DNA from: an uncultured Hyphomonadaceae bacterium
GTDB lineage: Bacteria > Pseudomonadota > Alphaproteobacteria > Caulobacterales > Hyphomonadaceae
Assembly: GCA_938049795.1 (NCBI GenBank)
Contig: CALLCD010000157.1
Span: 1 to 14,650, forward strand
Reading direction: 5' to 3'
Length of the DNA stretch: 14,650 nt
Part shown: one piece after another, positions 8,023 to 13,507 of the stretch
Position numbering within the stretch: position 1 is the first letter of the stretch
Layout of the letters: the number at the start of each line of letters is the position of its first letter
The notes under the pieces: generated by a model
What the model was told of the DNA's origin: nothing
The model's input: only the letters and a program-made list of their open reading frames with translations
Databases searched by the model: none
Translations under genes and position numbers: made by a program

Positions 8023-8041
8023 CCTTTGAATAATACAAAGG
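8023..8041 (-). promoter_or_regulatory. Inverted repeat overlapping the hydroxylase ribosome binding site
   Basis: Read on the minus strand, CCTTTG and CAAAGG are perfect inverted 6-bp arms separated by 7 AT-only bases. The second arm contains most of the AAGGAG Shine-Dalgarno of the hydroxylase gene, which starts at 8012. Folding in mRNA would hide the ribosome binding site; as DNA the dyad could be an operator. Both readings are inference. Confidence 0.45.
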
Positions 8042-8076
8042 CTAATAGGCATTACTATATCTGTATTGAACGTATC

Positions 8077-8088
8077 GCATCCCGATGC
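8077..8088. promoter_or_regulatory. Short dyad GCATC-CC-GATGC next to the AraC-type gene stop
   Basis: A perfect 5-bp inverted repeat with a 2-base centre lies between the AraC-type gene stop and the hydroxylase start, just upstream of an AT-rich stretch (8041-8070) that probably contains the hydroxylase promoter. It may be an operator; a dyad this short can arise by chance. Confidence 0.25.
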
Positions 8089-8089
8089 T

Positions 8090-8794
8090 TCAACTAACGA
8101 GGCTGTGTCTCGCACTCATTGGGGAAATCCCAAACATGCGTCGCATGGTGCGCGTGAAATGCGCTTGATCGGAGAAGCCTCCAGCAATAGCTGCATCGGC
8201 AAGACTCATGCCGCTCGCGAGGCCTTGGGCCGCGCGCTCCAGCTTTCGCCATAGAACCCAAGTTGAAAGCGGAAACCCTAATTGCTTTTGTGCCAATGCC
8301 CTTAATCTCGACGCTGAAAGCTCTACAGTTGCAGCAGCTTCTTCAATGGATACCTTGCCGGGATTTTCTGCTAGAGTTTCGAGTGCTGTCGTCAATCTAA
8401 TATCGCGGCCGCTTGACTCTCGACGAACGACCGCATCCAACTTCGTGATGATAATTCGGTCAGCATCCTCAAGCTCGAATGGCAAAGTTTCTAGGTTCAA
8501 CTCTTGTATCGCGAGCCGGTCCTGTCGGACCACCAGTTCAGACAGGAGCGGGGATTTCGCATCAATATACAGGATGGAACCCAGAATATCTGGCGGCACC
8601 AGATGTCGTACCATCGGGGGAACATAAAGCGCATGGGCGATGTAGCGGCGAGCGTTTGCGTCTATTAGTTCGATACGTTGCGAAGGATTAAAAATGATCT
8701 GAATAGCTGCATGAGCGTGCAGGTCATTTTGTCCGCTGCGACCGGTATAGATCGCACTTGTGCTTCCGAAACAGACATCTCCCAGCCAATCCAT
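8090..8794 (-). CDS. AraC-family transcriptional regulator
   Basis: The 234-residue product has a cupin-like N-terminal half (about 10-80, with HAH at 26-28 in NDLHAHAAIQIIF) and a C-terminal AraC DNA-binding domain (about 130-230). The second helix-turn-helix is clear: SLADAAIAGGFSDQAHFTRT around 197-216, followed by MRRMFGISP. It is shorter than typical 270-300 residue members because the N-terminal domain is compact. It lies directly upstream of, and in the same direction as, the hydroxylase gene with a 77-base gap, so it is probably the local regulator of the cassette and may autoregulate. The inducer is unknown. The ribosome binding site before the chosen ATG is weak (GATAG), so the exact start is less certain than the frame. 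Its low GC matches the cassette. Confidence 0.9.
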   Translation of the reverse strand: MDWLGDVCFGSTSAIYTGRSGQNDLHAHAAIQIIFNPSQRIELIDANARRYIAHALYVPPMVRHLVPPDILGSILYIDAKSPLLSELVVRQDRLAIQELNLETLPFELEDADRIIITKLDAVVRRESSGRDIRLTTALETLAENPGKVSIEEAAATVELSASRLRALAQKQLGFPLSTWVLWRKLERAAQGLASGMSLADAAIAGGFSDQAHFTRTMRRMFGISPMSARHSLVS

Positions 8795-8876
8795 ATCTAT
8801 CAGTTTAGCTTAATCGAACGGGAATGTATTGAACAAATCGCCTCAAACTCAGCGTCTTTGCATTGCCCCGAGACGG

Positions 8877-8902
8877 ACTCAGAGGACGACGTTTCTCTGA
8901 GT
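8877..8902. promoter_or_regulatory. Perfect 8-bp inverted repeat between the AraC-type and SulP genes
   Basis: ACTCAGAG (8877-8884) and CTCTGAGT (8895-8902) are perfect inverted arms with a 10-base spacer. The site lies in the 227-base divergent gap, 82 bases upstream of the AraC-type start and 120 bases upstream of the SulP start. There is no T-tract on either side, so an operator is more likely than a terminator. The rest of this gap holds the SulP ribosome binding site AGGA at 9012-9015 and no gene I can support. Confidence 0.4.
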
Positions 8903-9021
8903 TGGTCGCACCACTTTCAAACTTGGTCCCGCTGAAGATGGCAGCTGCTATGCCTCGCTAGCGGTTGCGCCTGCCCGCTGCCCGTGTATGAGGGGCGCGG
9001 GGATTTCAGACAGGATCGATT

Positions 9022-10704
9022 ATGCCTTCACCGTCTTTTGCGAGTTTTGCCAATCGGCTGAAAATTTCGGGGCTTGAGGGGGAGAATGGCAAGGGCTTGT
9101 CTGCGCGGCTGGTGCGGATTGAGGTGTTGGCGGGGCTGACGGTGGCCCTCGCGCTGGTGCCCGAGGCGGTGGCGTTTGCGTTTGTGGCTGGGGTTCCGGC
9201 GCTGGTCGGGCTTTATGCGGCGTTTATTGTTGGGCTGGTGACGGCAGTGTTTGGTGGTCGGCCGGGGATGATTTCGGGCGCGACGGGGGCGCTGGCGGTG
9301 GTGATGGTGTCGCTGGTGGGGGAGCACGGGATCGAATATCTGTTTGCGACGGTGATCCTGATGGGGATTTTGCAGATTGGCGCGGGGGTGTTCAAGCTGG
9401 GGAAATTTATCCGGCTGGTGCCGACGCCGGTTATGCTGGGGTTTGTGAACGGGCTGGCGATTGTGATTGGGCTCGCGCAGCTTGGCCAGTTTCAGGTGCC
9501 CGATACCGCTCATGGCGGGGGGCACGGGTTTTTGCCAAATGGCGAGTGGCTGACGGGCGGGCCGTTGGCGATCATGCTGGGGCTGGTGGCGCTGACCATG
9601 TTTTTGATCTGGGTGTTTCCGAAAGTGACCAAGCTCGTGCCGGCGCCGCTGGCGGGGATTGCGATTGTGGCGGCGCTGGTGATCGGGCTGGGGCTGGATA
9701 CGTTGCGGGTGGCGGATCTCGATTCGATCCAAGGGAGCCTGCCCGCCTTCCACCTGCCCTTTACGACGCAGGCGGGTGCGGTTGGGCCGTTTGGGGATGT
9801 GCTGGTGCCGCTGACTTTCGAGACGCTTGGGATCATTTTGCCTTATGCGTTTATTCTGGCGGCGATTGGACTGATCGAGAGCTTGCTGACGCTTAATCTT
9901 GTGGGCGAGATTACGGGTCAGCGCGGCGGGGCGTCGAAGGAATGTGTGGCGCAGGGTTCGGCCAATCTGATCACGGGATTTTTCGGCGGCATGGGCGGGT
10001 GCGCGATGATCGGCCAGTCGATGATCAATGTGAAATCGGGCGGGACGACGCGATTGTCCGGCATTTCGGCGGCGTTGTTTTTGCTGGCGTTTATATTGGT
10101 TGGCGCGCCGCTGATCGAGCAGATCCCGCTGGCGGCTCTTGTGGGCGTGATGTTCATGGTGGTGATCGGGACGTTTGCGTGGAATTCTTTGCGGATTATG
10201 ACCAAGATTCCGCTGACCGATGCGCTGGTGATTGTGATCGTGACGGCGGTGACGGTGTGGCAGGATCTGGCGATTGCGGTGATTGTCGGCGTGATCATTT
10301 CGGCGCTGGCCTATGCGTGGAACAATGCCACACGCATCCATATTATCGAGCGCGACAGTGTGCGCGAACCGGGCGCGAAGGTTTACGAGATCGAGGGGCC
10401 GCTGTTTTTTGGCTCGACGGACGGGTTTGCTGAATTGTTCACGGTGGAGGATGACCCCGATATTGTGATTGTAGACTTTATGCGCTCGCGGGTGGTTGAT
10501 CAGTCAGCTTTGCAGGCGATTGAGGATCTGGCAGCGAAATATGAAGCGCAAGGCAAGACGCTGCGGCTACGGCATTTGACGCGCGACTGTCACAAGCTGC
10601 TCAATCGGGCGGGGCAATTGCTGGTCGATAGTGATGATGATCCTGAGTATGGGCTGGCGGTGGATTATTCGGTGAAGACCGGGGCGTTTGGCGCGGGGCA
10701 TTGA
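9022..10704 (+). CDS. SulP-family inorganic anion transporter with STAS domain
   Basis: The 560-residue protein is a SulP (SLC26-type) transporter. Its membrane domain (about 28-440) opens with LAGLTVALALVPEAVAFAFVAGV and the family-typical GLYAAFIVGLVTAVFGGRPG, followed by ISGATGALAVV. A cytoplasmic STAS domain follows at about 454-550 (VYEIEGPLFFGS ... IVIVDFMRSRVVDQSALQAI). Relatives move sulfate, bicarbonate, or other anions with Na+ or H+; the substrate cannot be told from sequence. An AGGA ribosome binding site sits 6 bases before the ATG. The gene has very G-rich third positions and far higher GC than the cassette upstream. No carbonic anhydrase or assimilation gene is adjacent. Its stop is followed after one base by a structured repeat module. 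Family is secure; substrate unassigned. Confidence 0.95.
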   Translation: MPSPSFASFANRLKISGLEGENGKGLSARLVRIEVLAGLTVALALVPEAVAFAFVAGVPALVGLYAAFIVGLVTAVFGGRPGMISGATGALAVVMVSLVGEHGIEYLFATVILMGILQIGAGVFKLGKFIRLVPTPVMLGFVNGLAIVIGLAQLGQFQVPDTAHGGGHGFLPNGEWLTGGPLAIMLGLVALTMFLIWVFPKVTKLVPAPLAGIAIVAALVIGLGLDTLRVADLDSIQGSLPAFHLPFTTQAGAVGPFGDVLVPLTFETLGIILPYAFILAAIGLIESLLTLNLVGEITGQRGGASKECVAQGSANLITGFFGGMGGCAMIGQSMINVKSGGTTRLSGISAALFLLAFILVGAPLIEQIPLAALVGVMFMVVIGTFAWNSLRIMTKIPLTDALVIVIVTAVTVWQDLAIAVIVGVIISALAYAWNNATRIHIIERDSVREPGAKVYEIEGPLFFGSTDGFAELFTVEDDPDIVIVDFMRSRVVDQSALQAIEDLAAKYEAQGKTLRLRHLTRDCHKLLNRAGQLLVDSDDDPEYGLAVDYSVKTGAFGAGH

Positions 10705-10705
10705 T

Positions 10706-10757
10706 GTTTGTCCCCCGCTAAAGCGATGGGACGCCGCTTCGCGGGCTGAGGGCTCAT
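10706..10757 (+). repeat. Type A structured repeat module, copy 1
   Basis: The module starts GTTTGTCCCCCGC one base after the SulP stop codon and ends GGGCTCAT. It contains the small hairpins CGCT-AA-AGCG and CCGC-TTC-GCGG. By eye its core (10707-10755) matches the inverted copy at 13459-13507 at 47 of 49 positions, and the copy at 13055 less closely. A short T-tract (CTTTT) follows, so it may help end transcription, though it is not a canonical terminator. Confidence 0.8.
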
Positions 10758-10762
10758 CTTTT

Positions 10763-10817
10763 GTTTGTCCCCCGTTCGCTGCGCTCACGATGGAACGCGC
10801 CTTCGGCGGCTCATGGC
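10763..10817 (+). repeat. Type B structured repeat module, copy 1
   Basis: This module starts GTTTGTCCCCCGTTCG in tandem 57 bases after the type A copy. The stem near its 3' end is CGCC-TTC-GGCG instead of CCGC-TTC-GCGG, so two base pairs differ from type A in a compensated way. It is nearly identical to the module at 13110-13170 over its first 45 bases. It lies in the convergent gap between the SulP and DUF454 genes. Confidence 0.8.
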
Positions 10818-10840
10818 TGTTGTCTCCACAAGTAACCAAG

Positions 10841-10930
10841 GTCCGTGTTCCCAGCGCACGCTGGGATCTATGGCGGCATGTCCGGTCTTTGTGGTCATGG
10901 GATACTGCCTTCGCAGGGGATACGGACTTG
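10841..10930. repeat. Type D palindromic repeat, copy 1
   Basis: A second repeat family, about 90 bp. It contains the perfect palindrome CCCAGCG-CA-CGCTGGG at 10850-10865, then ATCTATGGCGGCATGTCCGG, and ends in CTGC-CTTC-GCAG and GGGGATACGGAC. The ends (GTCCGT at 10841 and ACGGAC at 10922) are inverted repeats of each other. It matches 13291-13378 closely. It resembles the CCCGGG-type intergenic palindromes widespread in alphaproteobacteria, an analogy from general knowledge. The short in-frame peptides it can encode are not genes. Confidence 0.8.
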
Positions 10931-10951
10931 TGGTGCGCGGGGGGAGACAGC

Positions 10952-11311
10952 CTAAACACTTCCCGTTTTGCGGGTCAGGACCACGGCGGCGCCTAGGGCT
11001 ATGATGGCGAAGCCTATGGCGAGGACGATGAGGCGGGTGTGGAAGAAATAGGTCAGGATGGCCGCGCCGAGGGTCATGCCGATGAGGGCGCCGCGTTTGC
11101 CGGCTTTGGTCATCTGGCCGTGTTCGATGAAAAGCTCGACTTGCGGGCCGATGCCGGGTCTGGCGTAGATCCAGTCGCGGACTTTGGGGTCTGAACGGGC
11201 AAAACAAAGCGCGGCGAGAATCCAGAAAATCGTGGTCGGCAGCACGGGCAGGACAATGCCCACCGCCCCTGCGGCAAAAGCCAATCCGCCGAGCACGCGC
11301 CACATCAGCAT
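10952..11311 (-). CDS. DUF454 (YbaN-like) small inner membrane protein
   Basis: The 119-residue protein carries the DUF454 hallmark GIVLPVLPTTIFWILAALCFARSDPKVRDWI at about 18-48, followed by a GIGPQVELFIEHG segment, a basic stretch near KAGKRGA, and two more hydrophobic helices (about 75-90 and 93-112). E. coli YbaN belongs to this family; its biochemical function is not established. ATG at 11311 and a second ATG two codons later are both possible, and neither has a strong ribosome binding site. It is divergent from the exbD-like gene across an AT-rich 90-base region and convergent with the SulP gene across the first repeat array. Family call is confident. Confidence 0.9.
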   Translation of the reverse strand: MLMWRVLGGLAFAAGAVGIVLPVLPTTIFWILAALCFARSDPKVRDWIYARPGIGPQVELFIEHGQMTKAGKRGALIGMTLGAAILTYFFHTRLIVLAIGFAIIALGAAVVLTRKTGSV

Positions 11312-11336
11312 GACTGCGCGCCACCGCGCTGAAAAT

Positions 11337-11379
11337 TTGTTACTTTATCACGCTTTGTATTTGTGTTATGCTGTAACAA
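11337..11379. promoter_or_regulatory. AT-rich divergent promoter region with TTGTTAC / GTAACAA inverted repeat
   Basis: The gap between the divergent DUF454 and exbD-like genes is strikingly AT-rich for this genome. TTGTTAC (11337-11343) and GTAACAA (11373-11379) form perfect 7-bp inverted arms 29 bases apart, and TAACAA repeats again just after the second arm. For the plus strand, TTGTAT (11355-11360) and AATAAC (11378-11383) are 17 bases apart but match consensus weakly. The exbD-like gene has a good AGGGAG ribosome binding site at 11389-11394. Confidence 0.4.
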
Positions 11380-11401
11380 TAACAAAATAGGGAGCTGAAC
11401 C

Positions 11402-11809
11402 ATGTCACGTCGTTTGCGCCAATCGAGCCGGACCGCTGAAGCCGAAGTTAATCTTACGCCGATGCTTGATGTTGTGTTCATCCTGCTCATTTTCTTCATC
11501 GTTACCGCCGTCTTCATCACCGAACATGCCATCGGGATCGAGCCGCCGCCGCCAACGGCAAATTCGACGACGCCGCAGCCGACCGTTATCATCGAGATTG
11601 ATGCGGACCGGCTGATCCGTGTGAACGGTCGCTTGTCGCACATAGACCGTATCGAGGCCAATCTGCAAAGGGTGAAGACGGAAACTTCTGCGCGAGCGGT
11701 GATCATTCAGGCGCATCCGGAGACGCCCAACCGGATGGTGATCCGTGTGCGTGACCAGATTGCAGGGGCGGATATGGATCAGATGAATCTGGTGTTGAGC
11801 GAGGTCTGA
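11402..11809 (+). CDS. ExbD/TolR-family biopolymer transport protein (orphan)
   Basis: The 135-residue protein has the ExbD/TolR plan: a basic cytoplasmic N-terminus, the signature EVNLTPMLDVVFILLIFFIVTAVF with the conserved proton-path aspartate at Asp23, one transmembrane helix (about 22-42), a Pro-rich linker (EPPPPTANSTTPQP), and a periplasmic domain of about 80 residues. Family members work with an ExbB/TolQ pentamer to turn proton motive force into movement of TonB or TolA. No exbB, tonB or tolQ partner lies next to it, so it probably borrows a distant ExbB. A strong AGGGAG ribosome binding site lies 7 bases before the ATG. It appears to be a single-gene unit, followed by a hairpin starting at its stop codon. 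Whether it serves TonB-dependent uptake or another motor cannot be told. Confidence 0.92.
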   Translation: MSRRLRQSSRTAEAEVNLTPMLDVVFILLIFFIVTAVFITEHAIGIEPPPPTANSTTPQPTVIIEIDADRLIRVNGRLSHIDRIEANLQRVKTETSARAVIIQAHPETPNRMVIRVRDQIAGADMDQMNLVLSEV

Positions 11810-11839
11810 CCTGCTCCTGTCCCCGACAGGTCAGATTTT
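11807..11839 (+). terminator. Likely terminator of the exbD-like gene
   Basis: CCTGTC-CCC-GACAGG (11816-11830) is a perfect 6-bp stem with a 3-base loop, followed by TCAGATTTT. An alternative, longer pairing TGACCTG (11807-11813, starting on the stop codon) with CAGGTCA (11827-11833) competes with it. The short T-tract makes it a moderate Rho-independent terminator. Confidence 0.55.
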
Positions 11840-11862
11840 GCTGACAGCCCGCAAAGGGCTTG

Positions 11863-11905
11863 GGTCAACCGAGGCGTCGGGCTTTCCGCTACGTCCTGGT
11901 TGACC
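11863..11905. promoter_or_regulatory. GGTCAACC / GGTTGACC inverted repeat upstream of the oxidoreductase gene
   Basis: Perfect 8-bp arms (11863-11870 and 11898-11905) are separated by 27 bases and followed by GCTTTT. The element lies between the exbD-like terminator and the start at 11955. It could be an operator for the oxidoreductase gene (redox or electrophile sensing is common for this family) or a second weak terminator. Confidence 0.35.
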
Positions 11906-11954
11906 GCTTTTGTGCGGGGCATAGATTGGGGGTGGATGTTTCGGGAGAGTCTAC

Positions 11955-13055
11955 ATGTCTGCAAATTCTGCTTTGTTTGAGCCCTTTTCTTGTCGCGGGA
12001 TGACGGTGGCGAACCGGATTGTGATGGCGCCGATGACGCGCAGCTTTAGCCCGGGCGGTGTGCCGGGGGCGGATGTGGCTGATTATTATGAGCGGCGGGC
12101 GGCGGCGGATGTCGGGCTGATCATCACCGAGGGAACAACGGTGGACCGGCCGGGCGCGTCGAATGATGATCGCGCACCGGAGTTTCATACCGACGCCGCG
12201 CTTGCGGGCTGGGCCAATGTCGTGGGCAAAGTGCATGGCACGGGCGGCAAGATTGCGCCGCAGCTCTGGCATGTCGGGATGATGCGCAAACCGGGCACGG
12301 GGCTCGATCCCGAGGGCCGCTCTGACAGCCCGTCGGGCCTGACCCATACGGGCAAAGCGGTTCTGCCGGAGCCGAGCGAAAGCGAGATTGCGGATATGGT
12401 GGCAGCCTTTGCCAAAGCGGCGGGCGAGGCGAAACGGCTGGGCTTTGACTGTATCGAGATTCATGGCGCGCATGGCTATCTGATTGACGAATTTTTCTGG
12501 GATGTGATGAACCGGCGGGCGGACAAGTATGGCGGCGGACTGGCTGAGCGCGCGCGGTTTGCCGGTGAGATTATTGCTGAATGTCGCAAAGCGGTGGGCG
12601 AGGATATGCCGATTATTTTGCGGTTTTCGCAATGGAAGCAGCAGGATTTTAGCGCGCGATTGGCCGAGACGCCGCAAGCGCTGGAGGCGTTTTTGCAGGT
12701 CTTTGTCGATGCCGGTGTGGACATATTGCATTGCTCGCAGCGGCGCTGGTGGGAGCCGGAATTTGATGGCTCTGGATTGAACCTTGCGGGCTGGGCGAAG
12801 AAGCTGACTGGACTGCCGACGATTACGGTTGGCTCTGTCGGGCTCGACGTGGACTTTATCGGCGCGTTTCAGGGACAAGGCTCGAAGACCCGTCCGATTG
12901 CGGATATTTTCGAGCCGCTCGAGCGGGGCGAGTTTGACCTTGTGGCCGTGGGGCGGGCGCTGTTGCAGGATCCGTTCTGGGCGCAGAAGGTCAAAGACGG
13001 CCGGATGGATGAGCTTGAGGCTTATGATGGCAAGGCTTTGATGAAGCTTTTTTAG
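11955..13055 (+). CDS. Old yellow enzyme-family NADH:flavin oxidoreductase
   Basis: This 366-residue TIM-barrel FMN enzyme belongs to the old yellow enzyme family, which reduces activated C=C bonds (enones, quinones, nitro-compounds) with NAD(P)H. It begins LFEPFSCRGMTVANRIVMAPMTRS, the usual FMN-binding first strand, and has QLWHVG at 103-108. The substrate-binding pair is His170/His173 with Tyr175 in EIHGAHGYLIDEFF. The family segment DVMNRRADKYGG follows at about 183-194. Phosphate-binding strands GSVGL and AVGRALLQDPFW lie near 293-297 and 331-342. GGGAG at 11943-11947 supports the start. The last codons and the TAG stop lie inside a junction sequence of the repeat array that follows. A detoxification role is plausible; the physiological substrate is unknown. 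Confidence 0.93.
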   Translation: MSANSALFEPFSCRGMTVANRIVMAPMTRSFSPGGVPGADVADYYERRAAADVGLIITEGTTVDRPGASNDDRAPEFHTDAALAGWANVVGKVHGTGGKIAPQLWHVGMMRKPGTGLDPEGRSDSPSGLTHTGKAVLPEPSESEIADMVAAFAKAAGEAKRLGFDCIEIHGAHGYLIDEFFWDVMNRRADKYGGGLAERARFAGEIIAECRKAVGEDMPIILRFSQWKQQDFSARLAETPQALEAFLQVFVDAGVDILHCSQRRWWEPEFDGSGLNLAGWAKKLTGLPTITVGSVGLDVDFIGAFQGQGSKTRPIADIFEPLERGEFDLVAVGRALLQDPFWAQKVKDGRMDELEAYDGKALMKLF

Positions 13056-13109
13056 TTTGTCTCCCGCTGACGCGATGAGACGCCGCTTCGCGGGCTAAGG
13101 GCTCTTTTA
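13055..13109 (+). repeat. Type A structured repeat module, copy 2
   Basis: It starts GTTTGTCTCCCGC at the last base of the oxidoreductase stop codon and carries the CCGC-TTC-GCGG stem. By eye it matches the inverted module at 13459-13507 at about 42 of 49 positions, so these two form the outer inverted pair of the second array. It ends in GGGCTCTTTTA, the junction that leads into the next module. Confidence 0.8.
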
Positions 13110-13170
13110 GTTTGTCTCCCGTTCGCTGCGCTCACGATGAGACGCGCCTTCGGCGGCTGAGGGCTCTTTT
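13110..13170 (+). repeat. Type B structured repeat module, copy 2
   Basis: It starts GTTTGTCTCCCGTTCG 55 bases after the previous module, carries the CGCC-TTC-GGCG stem, and again ends GGGCTCTTTT. It is the counterpart of 10763-10817, with a C-to-T change in the first C run and another stretch of difference near the 3' end. Confidence 0.8.
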
Positions 13171-13171
13171 A

Positions 13172-13224
13172 GTTTGTCTCCTGCGTCGGAGGTGCAATGG
13201 GACGTGGCTTGGCGCAGGGGACAA
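13172..13224 (+). repeat. Type C hairpin module of the second array
   Basis: It starts with the same GTTTGTCTCC lead, then diverges. Its ends TTGTCTCCTGCG (13174-13185) and CGCAGGGGACAA (13213-13224) are inverted arms matching at 11 of 12 positions, with the one mismatch able to pair as G-U in RNA. This closes the unit into a single long hairpin, unlike types A and B. Confidence 0.7.
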
Positions 13225-13229
13225 GTGGC

Positions 13230-13260
13230 CATGGACCCCAACGTGCGTTGGGGATACGGG
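13230..13260. repeat. Type E palindrome CCCCAACG-TG-CGTTGGGG
   Basis: A perfect 8-bp stem with a TG centre (13236-13253), flanked by CATGGA and ATACGGG. It is the sequence-divergent sister of the type D palindrome CCCAGCG-CA-CGCTGGG: the stems differ by compensated pairs and the centre is reverse complementary (TG against CA). Confidence 0.7.
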
Positions 13261-13290
13261 AAGCGTTTCGAGATTTGGTTTGCAACAGAG

Positions 13291-13378
13291 ACCGTTTTCC
13301 CAGCGCACGCTGGGATCTATGGTGGCATGTCCGGTCCTTTTGACCATGGGCCCCTACCTTCGCAGGGGATACGGACCT
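13291..13378. repeat. Type D palindromic repeat, copy 2
   Basis: It contains the same CCCAGCG-CA-CGCTGGG palindrome (13299-13314) and ATCTATGG as 10841-10930, and ends in GGGGATACGGACC. The internal stem CCCCT-AC-CTTC-GC-AGGGG is longer here than in copy 1. The region between the type E and D elements (13261-13290) shows nothing I can name. Confidence 0.75.
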
Positions 13379-13396
13379 TGGGCTCATATGGAGCGT

Positions 13397-13453
13397 GAGC
13401 CATCAGCCCGCGAAGCGGCGTCTCATGCGCGGCGAAGCCGACCGGAGACAAAC
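13397..13453 (-). repeat. Structured repeat module in inverted orientation, hybrid type
   Basis: Read on the minus strand it begins GTTTGTCTCCGG, has a variable front part, and then GAGACG, the CCGC-TTC-GCGG stem and GGGCTGATGGCTC, as in type A. It lies in tandem with the next inverted module. Confidence 0.75.
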
Positions 13454-13458
13454 ACAAA

Positions 13459-13507
13459 GAGCCATCAGCCCGCGGAGCGGCGTCCCATCGCTTTAGCGGG
13501 GGACAAA
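13459..13507 (-). repeat. Type A structured repeat module, inverted copy
   Basis: Read on the minus strand it begins TTTGTCCCCCGC and matches 10707-10755 at 47 of 49 positions by eye. It begins two bases beyond the stop codon of the minus-strand gene at 13510-14577, so relative to that gene it has the same orientation and position as the copies behind the SulP and oxidoreductase genes. Confidence 0.8.

Larger units (their letters stand above)
6740..8940. other. Lower-GC accessory cassette between xerD and the SulP gene
   Basis: Base composition drops sharply here. By hand count G+C is 30 of 60 at 7201-7260, 32 of 60 at 7681-7740 and 25 of 60 at 8041-8100, against 41 of 60 in xerD (6361-6420) and 45 of 60 in the SulP gene (9541-9600). 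The segment holds three co-oriented genes: an AraC-type regulator, a membrane hydroxylase and a DUF4345-like protein. This is consistent with horizontal acquisition as a unit. I see no transposase, integrase of its own, or convincing flanking direct repeats, so the exact ends are uncertain. Confidence 0.6.

Noticed and set aside
6764..8884. ACGGAC-containing similarity between 6764-6780 and 8873-8884 as att sites of the low-GC cassette
   Set aside because: The match needs several gaps beyond six bases and there is no integrase within the cassette, so it is likely chance.
9028..10341. A 437-residue minus-strand frame opposite the SulP gene
   Set aside because: It is extremely rich in Arg, His, Gln and Asn, typical of the antisense of a high-GC membrane protein gene; the plus-strand SulP product is unambiguous.
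10567..10996. Open frames on both strands across the first repeat array
   Set aside because: They run through the SulP gene end, repeat modules A, B and D, and the DUF454 gene end; composition is that of repeats and antisense coding sequence.
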